This document shows, in pieces, positions 1 to 9,970 of a stretch of 64,000 nt of DNA (its first letter is position 1; each line of letters begins with the position of its first letter). The stretch lies in contig CAWAYH010000002.1 of assembly GCA_963786195.1 (NCBI GenBank), positions 310,001-374,000 of the forward strand, in the 5' to 3' direction. Source of the stretch: CAWAYH01 sp963786195 (GTDB taxonomy: Bacteria > Acidobacteriota > Vicinamibacteria > Vicinamibacterales > 2-12-FULL-66-21). The position numbers were made by a program, and so were the translations under genes. The notes below the pieces were generated by a model, which was not told the DNA's origin, searched no databases, and worked only from the letters and a program-made list of their open reading frames with translations.

Positions 1-1051
1 TCCGCTCGAGCGCATTGGTCGTTCGCAGCGCCTTCCACTGCGTCTTGGGAAAGCGCAAATAGGTGAAGAGATCATCGCCCGCTTCCTCGAGGCATTCGAG
101 CACAGCGGGGCACCGCAACCGCCATTTCTTCGCGAAGCGGGTGCGCGCCTGATCGACGAGTGTTCGGGTCTCGGCGTAGATCATCCGCCGGTAGTCTTCG
201 GCGAGCTCCTCGCGGAGGCGCACCGGCGCCTTGGCCTCGAGATTCCGGAGCTTGTGCGCAGTACAGCGTTGAATCGCCATTGTCGGCCATTGCTCGCGCA
301 AGGCCGCGGCCAAGCCGGCGCTGCCGTCGACGATGGCGAGGAGCGGCCGACCGACCTGGCGCTCGACCAAGCTCCGAATCACATCACGCCACGCGGCGGT
401 GCTTTCATCGCCGACCAAGCGGACGTCGAGCACGACGCGCTCGCCATCGCCCCGCACCCCGAGCGTGACGAGCACGGGCACGCGGACGCGCCGCTGGCCG
501 ATGCGGACTTTCGGATACCAGCCGTCCATGAGCAGATACTGAATCTCGTCCTCAGCGAGATCGCGGTGCCGCCACGTCTCGAAATCGTCCGCGAGCCGTC
601 CCACCAAGCGCGAGACCGCGTCTTTCGACAACGGCCCGCCGCGCAGCAGTGGCGCCAGCGCCCCTTTGATGCGCCGCGTGTTGGTCCCGCTCAGATACAC
701 GCCCAGGATCGCCTCATCGACGCGCTCGCTGCGACGCTGATAACGGGGCACCAGATCGCTCCGCCATTCCCTGGTGCCGCCATCGGCGGTCAAGACGCGA
801 GCCCGGGGCATTGCGAACGTCGTCGGGCCCAAGCTCGTGGTCAGCGTCCGGTCGCGCGCCCCATGCCGATAGCCCACGCGCGCGGCGCCCACGCGCACCG
901 ACGGCGCCGCACCCAGCGCGGCTTCCAATTCCTCTTCCACGATGGCGTCGATCAAACCACGGGCGCGTCGTCGAATGATCGTTTCCAGGGTCGTCGCCTC
1001 GGTTTCCTGCACGGCTTCGTTCGTCGATCCGTTCCTGCTATCCTTCGCCAT
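1..1051 (-). CDS. IS256-family (mutator-type) transposase, cut by the window edge
   Basis: This is a DDE transposase; 350 codons are visible before the left edge. The catalytic triad is recognisable: D176 in the DGWYPKVR motif, D242 in IVDGSAGL and E349 in LRTTNALER, with the family C-x2-H-x2-RN motif (CTAHKLRN) near residue 263. These are hallmarks of IS256/mutator transposases, which normally run about 400 residues, so only some 50 C-terminal residues should lie outside. The ATG at 1051 follows GGAGG with an 8-nt spacer. The visible frame is open and may be functional. The long plus-strand frame over 254-1186 is an antisense shadow of this gene. Confidence 0.93.
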   Translation of the reverse strand, partial: MAKDSRNGSTNEAVQETEATTLETIIRRRARGLIDAIVEEELEAALGAAPSVRVGAARVGYRHGARDRTLTTSLGPTTFAMPRARVLTADGGTREWRSDLVPRYQRRSERVDEAILGVYLSGTNTRRIKGALAPLLRGGPLSKDAVSRLVGRLADDFETWRHRDLAEDEIQYLLMDGWYPKVRIGQRRVRVPVLVTLGVRGDGERVVLDVRLVGDESTAAWRDVIRSLVERQVGRPLLAIVDGSAGLAAALREQWPTMAIQRCTAHKLRNLEAKAPVRLREELAEDYRRMIYAETRTLVDQARTRFAKKWRLRCPAVLECLEEAGDDLFTYLRFPKTQWKALRTTNALER

Positions 1052-1157
1052 AGCGTCATCCTCCGGCATCCGCCTGCAAGCGGACGCAGCTGCTGGTTAA
1101 CAACTGCGCCGGATGATGACGCGCTTTCTACTTTTCCACCAGACTCAAGACACTACC
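1..1157 (-). mobile_element. IS256-family insertion sequence, one end visible
   Basis: The element comprises the transposase and about 100 bp of leader. Its end is inferred near 1157, where the reverse complement begins GGTAGTGTC and the YcaO reading frame starts on the other side. The second end and any target duplication lie outside the window, so the boundary is provisional. Confidence 0.6.
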
Positions 1158-1863
1158 GGCGGCCGCGGCGTATTGCTTTCCATTGACTCTATTCGCCTAC
1201 ACGACGACTGGTGTTGCGAGTGGGAACAACCGTACGGAAGCTGCGTTGCACGCACTCTACGAAGTCATTGAGCGCCATTCGTTCTCCGCACTGTGTATCG
1301 ACGACGATATCGACTTCAGCCAGTGTGAACGGATAGACCCCGCTACGGTCACGGACGATGACTTGGCGACGCTTCTCGATCGTATCGCCCGGTCCCGTTT
1401 CAACCTCGTCCTGCTGAAGGTCCCTGCGGTGCCGCTGATCTATTCCTTCATGGCGGTGCTAATCGACACCGATTCGTTCGGGGACGCTTCCCATCTGAGT
1501 TTTGGGTACGGTGCGCACTTAAACCCGGCCGTTGCGGCGAGCCGCGCTGTCACGGAATCTGCGCAGACAAGGCTGACATACATTCACGGTGCCCGTAACG
1601 ACATCAAACAGAGCCTCTATCTAGGCTCGAGGGAGCAACAGCACGTTGCCAGCTTCTTCGCCTCACTCCCCAGCGACGCCAGGTGGACCAGCTACGTGGA
1701 TAACGCATCTCCTGATCTTAAGACTGATCTGCTGAACGTTTTGACCGGACTGGCGACGGCCGGATACGACCATGTGTATGAGGTTAATTTGACGCGGCCG
1801 GACTTGCCCATCGCGGTCGTGCGAACTTTCGTGGAAGGAATGCGATCGACGTATCCGTTCTAA
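1158..1863 (+). pseudogene. YcaO-domain protein fragment (RiPP cyclodehydratase-like)
   Basis: YcaO proteins use ATP to activate peptide amides, for example to form azolines in thiazole/oxazole-modified peptides. The fragment starts inside the nucleotide-binding core: GVASGNNRTEAALHALYEV matches the G-x-A-x-G-N..EA..A..E.iER signature, and FGYGAHLNPAVAASRAVTE followed by SAQTRL matches the second conserved block. A full YcaO domain has roughly 150-200 more residues upstream, and these are missing at the IS256 junction. The only in-frame start candidate is a TTG at 1183 without a ribosome-binding site. The frame stops at 1861-1863, exactly where the IS66 remnant begins, so the C-terminus may be clipped too. 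No precursor peptide or partner gene is present. It is best read as a dead relic of a RiPP locus. Confidence 0.75.
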
Positions 1864-1865
1864 TC

Positions 1866-2687
1866 TGCCCGCGAACGTGGGACCGAGCAGCCGGTGCAGT
1901 ACGTCCGAGCCACCGGACGTCGCAATCTCATAGACGATGAACGTGCGCGCGACCAGCGCCCAGATCCAGCGCTTGTCCCCATTGGTCCGATGCCCCGTCT
2001 CGTCAACGTTGAGCACGCGCTGATTCGGCAGCGCGTCCTGGAGTTCCTGGTATGGCCCCGCGACTGCTGCGCTAGCTTCTTCCCAGGCGTGCGGGTACTG
2101 CCCACGCTGATCGGAATCTGGAGCACACCGTCGAGCAACCGCTGCACGACCAACCGTGGCAACCGGCACACGGCGGTCAAATACGCAATCAGCGCCGTGA
2201 GCTGCGGGCCAAACCGACCCGCGATCTCGTCGGGCAACGCCGCCTGCGTCATCTGGCCACACGCGGGACAGCCGATCCGATGACAGCGAAACTCCGTGAT
2301 GTGCGCCGCGATCGGCGGCAGCTCCGCGACTTGATGCCGCCGCGGCTCGCCGACGCCGTCGCGTCCATGCAGGCGGTGTCCGCAATGGCGACACGCATCA
2401 GGCACCAGGTCTAAGATCGTATTCACTCGCTCGACCGGCACCAGCGGTCGATGGTGCCCCGGATGGCCAGGCTGCCCGCCGGGTTTCAGCCGACTCTTCA
2501 TCCGCCGACCGCGCACACGTTGTCGGCCAGCCAGGCCATCCGATGACGGGGGTTTCGACGTCGTGGTCGAATTCTGCTGCCGGAGGGCGAGCTGACGTTT
2601 CAAATCCTCGATCTGCTCCGTTTGGTCGACGATCTGCTTGGCTCGCTTTTCCAGCTCCTGACGGAGCCGCTTATCGAAATCACTCAT
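1866..2687 (-). pseudogene. IS66-family transposase (TnpC-like), frameshifted and 3'-truncated
   Basis: The start at 2687 follows GGAGG with a short spacer. The N-terminal part has the IS66 leucine-rich coiled coil (RLRQELEKRAKQIVDQTEQI), the KPPSSDG motif, and a zinc-binding region with CRHCG and CPACG pairs. Around 2105 the reading frame shifts by one base: the first frame ends after LLDGVLQIPISVGS and the next continues with YPHAWEEASAAVAGPYQEL and the catalytic VLNVDETGHRTNG. The sequence ends after GPTFAG near 1866, where the YcaO fragment begins. The remaining catalytic residues and about half the protein are missing, so it cannot transpose. Confidence 0.85.
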
Positions 2688-2891
2688 GCCGACCTCCATG
2701 CCACGGCCGGCGGTCCGCGAGCCGGCGGCAGGATGGTCGAGTCGCCAGGCGATCAGAACAGAGGGTGGGCTCAGCCCTTCCCGCGGACCTGGGGTGCGCC
2801 CCTCGCGCGTCGAGAAGTATAAGACAGGTCTGCCGATGAGTGAAGTGGGGTGACGCCGCCGTGGAGGAGTGGGCTGCTGAGACCACGGAGC

Positions 2892-2926
2892 CACGGAGAA
2901 CCCGGATCCGATCCGTGTTCTCCGTG
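2892..2926. repeat. 35-bp near-perfect palindrome, CACGGAGAA..TTCTCCGTG type
   Basis: Two 17-nt arms pair with one mismatch around a single central base. The palindrome lies 26 bp past the stop codon of the S41 protease gene, so it may serve as its transcription terminator. Related CACGGA/ACGGATC motifs recur at 46951-47005 and 49188-49216, also at gene borders, which suggests a dispersed repeat. Confidence 0.6.
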
Positions 2927-2952
2927 TTTTCCGTGGCTATTATTCGCGGGGT

Positions 2953-5900
2953 TCAGCGCTGCTGCGAGGTGGTCGTCTTCTTGCCTGCAGCGATCTCGGC
3001 CTTCAACACTTCGACCGCTTTCTCGATCTGGGCGTCGCGGCCCTTGATGAAGTCAGCCGGCGTGTTGTCGATGTACACGTCCGGCGGCACGCCGTAGTTC
3101 TCCATGTTCTGGCCGGTGACGGTCCAGACGCCACTGCCGGGCGTGCGGATCGTCGAGCCGTCGAGCAGGGTGTACGAGCCCGTGCCGATGACGGCGCCCG
3201 CCGTCGGCACGCCGATCACCTTACCCAGCCCGAGCGCCTTGAATCCGGCCGGGAACATTTCCGCGTCCGACGCGGACCGCTCGTTCTGCATGACCACCAT
3301 CGGCCCGTAGAAGTTCTGTGGCCGCGGCTGCTGGAAGCCGGCGTCGCGTCCGATCGTGTACTGGTACTGCCGGCCGGCGAGGATGGCGAGCAGCTCCTGA
3401 TCGATGCCGCCGCCGCCGTTGAAGCGCTGATCGATGACGAGCGCGGACTTCGTGCGGTTGGCGGCCAGGTCGAGCGTGAACTGTCGCAGCGACGGCGCGT
3501 CCATCGCGCGGATGTGCAGGTACCCGATCTCACCGTTGCTCAACTTGCTCACGATTTCGCGGCGGTCGGCCACCCACTTTGCGTACTGCAGATCGCCGAA
3601 CGAGGGGCCAGCTCCCGGGTCGATCGTGACTTCCCAGGCGCCCTCCCTCGCGGGCTTGTCGTTGACGAGGAAGTGGTATTTGCTGCCGGCCGCGAGCGTC
3701 AGGTACTGCCAGTAGTTGTCGGTTGTCTTCAGCTCGCGGTCGTCGATCGAGATGAGATAGTTGCCTTCCCTGACCTTGAGGTAGTCGCGATCGGCCGGAC
3801 CGTCCTTGTAGATGTGGCCGATCCTGTAGTACCCCGAGGCGTCGGTCACCAGCGCGAAGCCCGGCTGACGGGTCTGCACCGATGCGCGGCCCGGAACGGG
3901 CGGCGCTCCACCGCTCACGCCCGTGTGCGACGCGTTGAGCTGACCGATCATCATCATCATGACGGTGTGCAGCTCTTCGGTGTCGACCAGGTACTCGAGG
4001 AGCGGCGCGTACATCGTTCGCGCCGCGTTCCAGTCCGCGCCGTGCATCTTGGGATCGTAGAAACGGTTCTTCATGATCCGCCAGCCTTCGTTGAAGACCT
4101 GGGATCTGCGTGCCTTGCGATTGACCTCGATGTTGACGGTGTAGGTCACCTGACGCGCCGTCGCGTTGGTGGTCGCCGGTTCTGCGGCCGCCGGCGCACC
4201 GCCGCCGCGTCCACCGCGGCCGCCGCGCCCACCACCTGCGGTTGCCTGTGCGCCGCCGCCACCGCCGCCGCCTGTGTTGATCGGCGCGGCAAAGAGGCCG
4301 GCGCCGGTGCGGAAATACAGCGTGCGGCCGTCGCGGGCGAAGGCCATGCTGCTCCCGCCGCCGGCGGCGCCGCCGCCACCCCCGCGTCCGCCGCGTCCCG
4401 CGCCGCCGCCTCCGCCTTCAGCAGGCTGCGGCACGCGCGTCAACTGGCCGGACTCGGCGTTGATGATGAACATCCCACCAGCGGGATCCGCTCCGCCGCC
4501 GCCGCGTCCACCGGCCGCGCCCGCGTTGCCGATCGTCAGTGCGACGGAATGTCCCTCAGGCGTCGGCGTCAACCCGCCAATCGCGGTGCCGGGGACCGTC
4601 AGTTGCCGGGCCCGCCGGGGCATGCCGCTCCAATCGATTCGTACTTCCGGAGTCTGCGCTGCACCGCCACCGCCGCCGCCGCGCCCCGTGTTCTGACGCG
4701 CGGCCGCTTCCGCCGCGAGCCCCTGCGCTTCGTTGTCGATGTCGCGGTTGGAGGGATCGCGCTCCTGGTCCCGCAGCGACAGCACCCACAGCTCCATCGT
4801 CGTCGCGATGCCGCCCTGGGTCGCGATCCCGTTGCTCGCGCTCTCCGAGGACGTGAAGACGAGATAGCGGCCGTCGGCGGTCCAGACGGCGTTCGTCTCG
4901 GAGTAGAGCAGGCTGTCGTCCGAGATGTGCCGTTCTTCGCCGCCGGTCAGCGGCGCGATGTAGATGTGCGATCGCAGAGTCCGATCCTGCTTGCTGAACG
5001 CGACCCATTTGCTGTCGGGCGAGACCGCCACCGATCCGATCATCCGCCCCACTTCGCCCGTGGTGATGACCGCTGTCTTGCCGTCAGCGACGCTGTAGTT
5101 GTAGAGCTTTCGGTCGCCGGCCGAGTAGAGGAGCGACTTCGAATCCGGCGTCCAGAGCATCGTGCCCTTTTCGTTGTCGAGATCCGAGACCTTCTTCAGG
5201 TTCTTGCCATCCGGCTCGGCGACCCAAATCTCGTCGCGGCCCGACCGGTCGGACATGAACGCGATGTACTTGCCGTCGAACGACCACTTCGGCATCTGGT
5301 TGCGCGACGCCATCATGTCCGGCGCCACGCGCGTGATGTCGCCACGCTCGGTCGCGATGGTGAAGATCTGGCCGTTTGCGGAGATGACGGCACGCCGCGC
5401 GGAGGGCGAGATGTCGAACGAATCGACCTCGTTGGTCACCGTTTCGGTGTCGACCTCGTTCTCCTTTTCGTCGCTGCCGATGTCGAGTTTGATCTCGGCG
5501 GTCTTGCCTGACGCGACGTCCAGCTTCCAGATCCCGAAGTTGTCCTCGTAGACGATGACCTTGCCGTCAGTCGACATGGAGGGCCAGAACAGGCTGCCGT
5601 CGGTATGCTTCGTCACCTGCACGGGCTGCCCGCCGCCGACCGGGACCTTGTAGATGTTGTTGACGCTCTTCATGACCTCCGGGCTGCCCGGCTTGACGCT
5701 CTTGTCGTTCGGCAGCGGATCGGCCACGTAGTAGATGTTGTTGTCCGCGCCCCACATCGGCCAGTAGCGGTTGTACTGCTCGTCCCCGAGCAGCTTGCTG
5801 TACGTCTTGTCGGCGATGTTCGCAATCCACAAGTCAGCGGACGCGGCGCCGCGGTAGTGCCGGCGCGACCACGTCGAGGGGTGGCGGTTGAACACGAGCG

Positions 5901-6420
5901 ACTTACCGTCCGGAGAGTAGCTGCCCCAGAACCCCCAGTCGACCGGCAGCGGCTTCTCCTGCCCGCCCGCGACGGCGATCTGGTACAGCGTCGCGACGCT
6001 GGGAAACGCGCCATCGCCGCGACTGGCGCGGAAGATGACGTTCTGCGAGTCCCGCGTCCAGCCGACGACCTCGTCATTACCCGTGTGGAACGTGAGCCGC
6101 TTGGGCGCTCCGCCGGTCGCACCGACGATGAACACGTCGTTGTTGCCGTAGCGATTCGACGAGAACGCGATCGAGCGTCCGTCGGGGGAGAAGCGCGGGT
6201 AGATCTCGCGCGCGCGATTGACCGTGACCCGCTCGGGGTTGGCGCCGTCCTCGCCGCTGACCCAGATGTCGCCGAGATAGCTGAACGTGATCTTGCCCGC
6301 GTGATAGTCCGGATGGCGGGCCAACCGAACGGGAGCGGTCGCGGCCGTCGGGACCGGAACCATGTACGCCAGGACGAGCAGGGCCGTCATGAACACGGCG
6401 AGACACGCTCTTCGAACCAT
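2953..6420 (-). CDS. Tricorn-like S41 family secreted protease with beta-propeller
   Basis: An exported 1155-residue serine protease. A signal peptide (LAVFMTALLVLAYMVPVPTA, about residues 9-28) leads into TolB/tricorn-type PD40 propeller repeats (FSPDGRSIAFSSNRYGNNDV and similar) over about 30-600. Three glycine-rich tracts dominated by GGGG and RGGRGG lie between about 580 and 775. A PDZ-like segment (GPADRDYLKVREGNYLISID) precedes the S41 catalytic core, whose SASD motif at 1049-1052 is expected to hold the nucleophile. Tricorn-like S41 proteins degrade peptides, with the propeller gating access. The ATG at 6420 was chosen over the longer frame because GGGGAGG lies 6 nt upstream and the signal peptide starts there. 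Domain order and length fit the family; the Gly-rich insertions are unusual. Confidence 0.93.
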   Translation of the reverse strand: MVRRACLAVFMTALLVLAYMVPVPTAATAPVRLARHPDYHAGKITFSYLGDIWVSGEDGANPERVTVNRAREIYPRFSPDGRSIAFSSNRYGNNDVFIVGATGGAPKRLTFHTGNDEVVGWTRDSQNVIFRASRGDGAFPSVATLYQIAVAGGQEKPLPVDWGFWGSYSPDGKSLVFNRHPSTWSRRHYRGAASADLWIANIADKTYSKLLGDEQYNRYWPMWGADNNIYYVADPLPNDKSVKPGSPEVMKSVNNIYKVPVGGGQPVQVTKHTDGSLFWPSMSTDGKVIVYEDNFGIWKLDVASGKTAEIKLDIGSDEKENEVDTETVTNEVDSFDISPSARRAVISANGQIFTIATERGDITRVAPDMMASRNQMPKWSFDGKYIAFMSDRSGRDEIWVAEPDGKNLKKVSDLDNEKGTMLWTPDSKSLLYSAGDRKLYNYSVADGKTAVITTGEVGRMIGSVAVSPDSKWVAFSKQDRTLRSHIYIAPLTGGEERHISDDSLLYSETNAVWTADGRYLVFTSSESASNGIATQGGIATTMELWVLSLRDQERDPSNRDIDNEAQGLAAEAAARQNTGRGGGGGGAAQTPEVRIDWSGMPRRARQLTVPGTAIGGLTPTPEGHSVALTIGNAGAAGGRGGGGADPAGGMFIINAESGQLTRVPQPAEGGGGGAGRGGRGGGGGAAGGGSSMAFARDGRTLYFRTGAGLFAAPINTGGGGGGGAQATAGGGRGGRGGRGGGAPAAAEPATTNATARQVTYTVNIEVNRKARRSQVFNEGWRIMKNRFYDPKMHGADWNAARTMYAPLLEYLVDTEELHTVMMMMIGQLNASHTGVSGGAPPVPGRASVQTRQPGFALVTDASGYYRIGHIYKDGPADRDYLKVREGNYLISIDDRELKTTDNYWQYLTLAAGSKYHFLVNDKPAREGAWEVTIDPGAGPSFGDLQYAKWVADRREIVSKLSNGEIGYLHIRAMDAPSLRQFTLDLAANRTKSALVIDQRFNGGGGIDQELLAILAGRQYQYTIGRDAGFQQPRPQNFYGPMVVMQNERSASDAEMFPAGFKALGLGKVIGVPTAGAVIGTGSYTLLDGSTIRTPGSGVWTVTGQNMENYGVPPDVYIDNTPADFIKGRDAQIEKAVEVLKAEIAAGKKTTTSQQR

Positions 6421-6605
6421 AACCAACCTCCCCAGCGGTTCAGAGGACGTTCGCGGCAGACCGTAACTGTCGGATGACTGGGCGGATAGTACACCAAGAT
6501 CCGCCCTCGGGAGCGGGCGATCCCGGCGCCCGTCGCAACCGACCAGGGCGCCCCGGAGACGCCCGGATTCCGTGGTACGATCCGCCCGCTGCAAGGCGGT
6601 TTCCC

Positions 6606-6879
6606 ATGCTGTACATGGTCATCGAGCACTTCCGCGGCGGTGACGCGCGTTCCGGTGTATCGCCGGTTTCGCGACAGTGGCCGGCTCATGCCCGAGGGGC
6701 TTCGATACCTGGGAAGTTGGGTTACGGAAGACCTGGCGCAGTGCTACCAGCTGATGGAATGCGACGATCGACAGCTCATCGATCGCTGGACGAGCCACTG
6801 GGCGGACCTCGTCGAGTTCGAGATTGTTCCGGTCGTCACCTCGGCCGAGGCAGTCCAGGCCCTTTCGTCGAGCCTGTGA
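6606..6879 (+). CDS. DUF3303 family protein, split by a one-base frameshift
   Basis: A small cytosolic protein of about 90 residues and unknown function. The first frame gives MLYMVIEHFRGGDA, the usual DUF3303 start, and the next frame continues VPVYRRFRDSGRLMPEGLRY and WVTEDLAQCYQLMECDD. Removing one C near 6648 (GCGCG to GCGG) joins them into GDAVPVYRRFRD, exactly as expected of the family. It may be a real +1 mutation or a sequencing error. The gene lies 38 bp upstream of the propeller gene on the same strand and may share its transcript. Confidence 0.75.
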
Positions 6880-6917
6880 AAGGCTCGGACGATCACTTCA
6901 AATCGCGGAGACGAGAC

Positions 6918-9900
6918 ATGCGTCGTACGATTCCCATCCTGCTCGCGGCGGTCTGCGCGATCCCGCTTGCACAGCCACACGCGCAAGCTCCCGGCGTGCC
7001 CGGAGCCTTTTTCCAGGGCATGCGATATCGGCTCCTGGGGCCCTCCCGCGGCGGACGCGTGACGACTGTGACGGGCGTGCCCTCGCAGCCGCGCACGTTC
7101 TACATGGGCGTTGCCAGCGGTGGCCTGTTCCGCACGACCGACAACGGAGCCACCTGGGTGCCGATCACAGACGGCCAGGTTCCTCTGGGATCGACGGGGG
7201 CCGTCGCCGTCGCCGATTCCAATCCGAACGTCATCTATCTCGGGACCGGCTCCGATAGCGTCCGCAGCAACGTGTCGACGGGACGCGGCGTGTACAAGTC
7301 CACGGATGGCGGCACGACGTGGAAGTTTGCGGGCCTTTACAATGCCGGCCAGATCGGCGCCGTGAGCATCCACCCGACGAACCCCGACATCGTGTGGGTT
7401 GCGGCGGGCGGCGACATCTTCAAGGCGAACGCCGAGCGCGGCGTCTTCAAGACGACCGATGGCGGCCAAAACTGGCGGAAGGTGCTCTATCTGTCCGACA
7501 CCGTCGGCGCCATGGACGTCGAGCTGCAGCCCGGTAATCCGAACGTCGTCTATGCGTGGATGTCGCGATTGGAACGCAAACCCTGGACGATCATCAGCGG
7601 TTCGCGTGAGGGCGGATTCTACAAGAGCACGGACGGCGGCGAGCACTTCACGAAGATCGCAACGGGGTTGCCGCAGGAGCTCATCGGCAAGGGCAACCTC
7701 GCGGTCACCGCCGCCAGGCCCGATCGCATTTATGCGCTCATCGAGGCGAAGCCAGGCGGCGGCTTCTACAGATCGGACGATGCGGGGCAGACGTGGAGTT
7801 CGACGAACGCGCAGCCACCGCAGGCCGCGTCGGGCATGATCCAGCGCCCGTTCTACTACACGACGCTCGGCGCGGATCCGACCAACGCCGACGTCGTCTA
7901 TGCAGGCGCCGAAGGATTCTACAAGTCGACCGACGGAGGCAAGACGTTTACCACGCTGCGAACGCCGCATGGCGACAATCACGACATCTGGGTGAACCCG
8001 AAGGATGGGAACATCCTGATTCAGGCCAACGACGGCGGCGCCAACGTCTCGACTGACGGCGGACGCACGTGGTCGTCGCAGATGAACCAGCCGACGGCGG
8101 AATTCTACGGCGTCTGGCTCGACAACCAGTTTCCGTACAAGCTGTACGCCGCACAGCAGGACAACACGACGCTCATCATCTCGAGCGTCGCCGATCCGTA
8201 CGCTCGTGAGGACTGGCGCGGCGGCCCCGGCTGTGAAACAGGTCCCATCATGCCGCACCCCGCGAACCCGAACATCGTTTATGGGTCGTGCAAGGGCCAG
8301 TACAGCGTGATGAACCTCGAGACGGAGCAGGAGAAGAACTATTGGATCGGCGGGCAGTCGCTCTATGGCAACCCCGCCAGCGATCTGATCTATCGCATGC
8401 AGCGTGTGTCGCCCATGGCCACCTCGCCACACGACCCGGAGGTGCTCTACTACGGATCGCAGTACGTCCATCGGACGCGCGACAAGGGCGTCACGTGGGA
8501 ACGGATCTCACCGGATCTGACCGCCAAACCCGACTGCTGCCAGGGTGCCAGCGGGGAGCCGATCACGCGGGACGTCACGGGCGAAGAGTTCTACAGCACC
8601 TTGTACGCGATCGCGGAATCGCCGCTCGAAAAGGGCGTGATTTGGGTGGGCTCGAACGACGGCCCGTTTCACGTGACGCGCGACAACGGCAAGTCGTGGA
8701 CCAACGTCACGCCCAAGGATCTCCCGCCCGGCGGCCGCGTGCAGTTCATCGACGCATCACCGCATCGACGAGGGTCGGCCTACTACGCGACGTACCGGTA
8801 TCTGCTCGGAGACTATCAGCCGTACCTCTATCGCACGGATGACTACGGCAAGTCGTGGACCCGGCTGACGGACGGCAAGAACGGCATCCCCGCGGACTGG
8901 CCGACGCGTGTGGTGCGCGAGGACCCGGACAAAGCGGGACTGCTATACGCCGGGACCGAGTTCGGCATGTTCATCTCCTTCGACAACGGCGCGCGCTGGC
9001 AGACGTTCCAGTTGAACCTGCCGAACGTCCCGATCACCGACATCAAGGTCCACAAAAAAGATCTCGTCGTGGCAACGCAGGGACGCGCGTTCTGGATCCT
9101 GGACAACATCAGCGCGCTGCACCAGATCATGCCGGGGTCGTCGACGACGGAGGTCCACCTGTTCAAACCACGCGACGGCTATCGGACGCGCGTGAGCCCG
9201 AACATCCTCGGGCCCGCGCTCGACTACTACCTGCCGTCAGCGCCCGCGGGGCCGGTAACGATCGAAATCGTCGACGCGAAGGGCGGCGTCATCAATACGT
9301 ACAACAGCGACATGCAGCCGCCGAGCGGCGGAGGCCGGGGCGGACGCGGCGGTCGTGGCGGAGGCGGTGGCGATCCGGACGCCGACATGATGGAAGGACG
9401 CACCGAGGGACGAGGGCGCGGGGGTGGCGCTCCGCCTCGCGTGACGAAGAATGTGGGCATGAATCGCTTCGTGTGGGACGTCCGGCACCCGTCCGGCGTC
9501 ACGGTCCCGCCGGGGTCCTATCAGGCGCGTCTCAAGGTCGGTGCGACGACCGAGACGCAGCCGTTCACGGTGGCCATCGATCCCCGCGTCGCGGCCGACG
9601 GCGTGACAGTGGCGGATCTGACCGAGCAGTTCGAGCACAACATGCGGATGCGCGATCTCGTCAGCGCAGTCAACGCCCTCTCAGCCCGGGTCCGCGAGGC
9701 GCAGGCGAAGCTGCGAAACACGGCCGGCGCCGACGGCGACAACGCCAGGAAGGTCGACGCGCTTGCAGCGAAGCTCAACACGGAGCCCGTCCGCTACGGA
9801 AAGCCCGGTCTCACGGCGCACATCACCTATCTCGCGGGCATGGTCGGCAACGTGGACCAGAAGGTCGGCCGCGATGCGATCGAGCGCTATCAGACCTTGA

Positions 9901-9959
9901 AGGCAGAGGTCGACGCGCTGCGTGCGGAAGCCGACCGAGTCATTCCAGCCGGCAGGTAG
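6918..9959 (+). CDS. Secreted BNR/VPS10-type beta-propeller protein A
   Basis: A 1013-residue exported protein often annotated as glycosyl hydrolase, sialidase-like or VPS10/sortilin-like; no enzymatic activity is established for this bacterial group. A short signal peptide (IPILLAAVCAIPLAQPHAQA) is followed by many Asp-box (S-x-D-x-G-x-T-W) repeats such as RTTDNGATW, KSTDGGTTW, KTTDGGQNW and RTDDYGKSW, building two large propellers up to about residue 740. A C-terminal Ig-like part carries a Gly-Arg tract (GGGRGGRGGRGGGGG, about residue 810) and a helical tail. The ATG at 6918 has GGAG 7 nt upstream. It is paired with paralogue B downstream and faces away from the S41 protease. These protein types co-occur in Acidobacteriota, so a role in extracellular polymer binding or degradation is plausible but inferred. 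Confidence 0.9.
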   Translation: MRRTIPILLAAVCAIPLAQPHAQAPGVPGAFFQGMRYRLLGPSRGGRVTTVTGVPSQPRTFYMGVASGGLFRTTDNGATWVPITDGQVPLGSTGAVAVADSNPNVIYLGTGSDSVRSNVSTGRGVYKSTDGGTTWKFAGLYNAGQIGAVSIHPTNPDIVWVAAGGDIFKANAERGVFKTTDGGQNWRKVLYLSDTVGAMDVELQPGNPNVVYAWMSRLERKPWTIISGSREGGFYKSTDGGEHFTKIATGLPQELIGKGNLAVTAARPDRIYALIEAKPGGGFYRSDDAGQTWSSTNAQPPQAASGMIQRPFYYTTLGADPTNADVVYAGAEGFYKSTDGGKTFTTLRTPHGDNHDIWVNPKDGNILIQANDGGANVSTDGGRTWSSQMNQPTAEFYGVWLDNQFPYKLYAAQQDNTTLIISSVADPYAREDWRGGPGCETGPIMPHPANPNIVYGSCKGQYSVMNLETEQEKNYWIGGQSLYGNPASDLIYRMQRVSPMATSPHDPEVLYYGSQYVHRTRDKGVTWERISPDLTAKPDCCQGASGEPITRDVTGEEFYSTLYAIAESPLEKGVIWVGSNDGPFHVTRDNGKSWTNVTPKDLPPGGRVQFIDASPHRRGSAYYATYRYLLGDYQPYLYRTDDYGKSWTRLTDGKNGIPADWPTRVVREDPDKAGLLYAGTEFGMFISFDNGARWQTFQLNLPNVPITDIKVHKKDLVVATQGRAFWILDNISALHQIMPGSSTTEVHLFKPRDGYRTRVSPNILGPALDYYLPSAPAGPVTIEIVDAKGGVINTYNSDMQPPSGGGRGGRGGRGGGGGDPDADMMEGRTEGRGRGGGAPPRVTKNVGMNRFVWDVRHPSGVTVPPGSYQARLKVGATTETQPFTVAIDPRVAADGVTVADLTEQFEHNMRMRDLVSAVNALSARVREAQAKLRNTAGADGDNARKVDALAAKLNTEPVRYGKPGLTAHITYLAGMVGNVDQKVGRDAIERYQTLKAEVDALRAEADRVIPAGR

Positions 9960-9970
9960 ATAGTGCGGCG

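Noticed and set aside
254..1186. Long plus-strand open frame of 310 codons at the left end
   Set aside because: It is the antisense shadow of the IS256 transposase, whose catalytic motifs are all on the minus strand.
1158..1863. Active RiPP biosynthetic cluster
   Set aside because: Only a YcaO core fragment is present, without N-terminus, precursor peptide, or partner or transport genes.
3514..5511. 665-codon plus-strand frame
   Set aside because: It lies antisense to the S41 protease and has no family motif; its Ala/Arg-rich composition comes from the GC-rich codons of the real gene.
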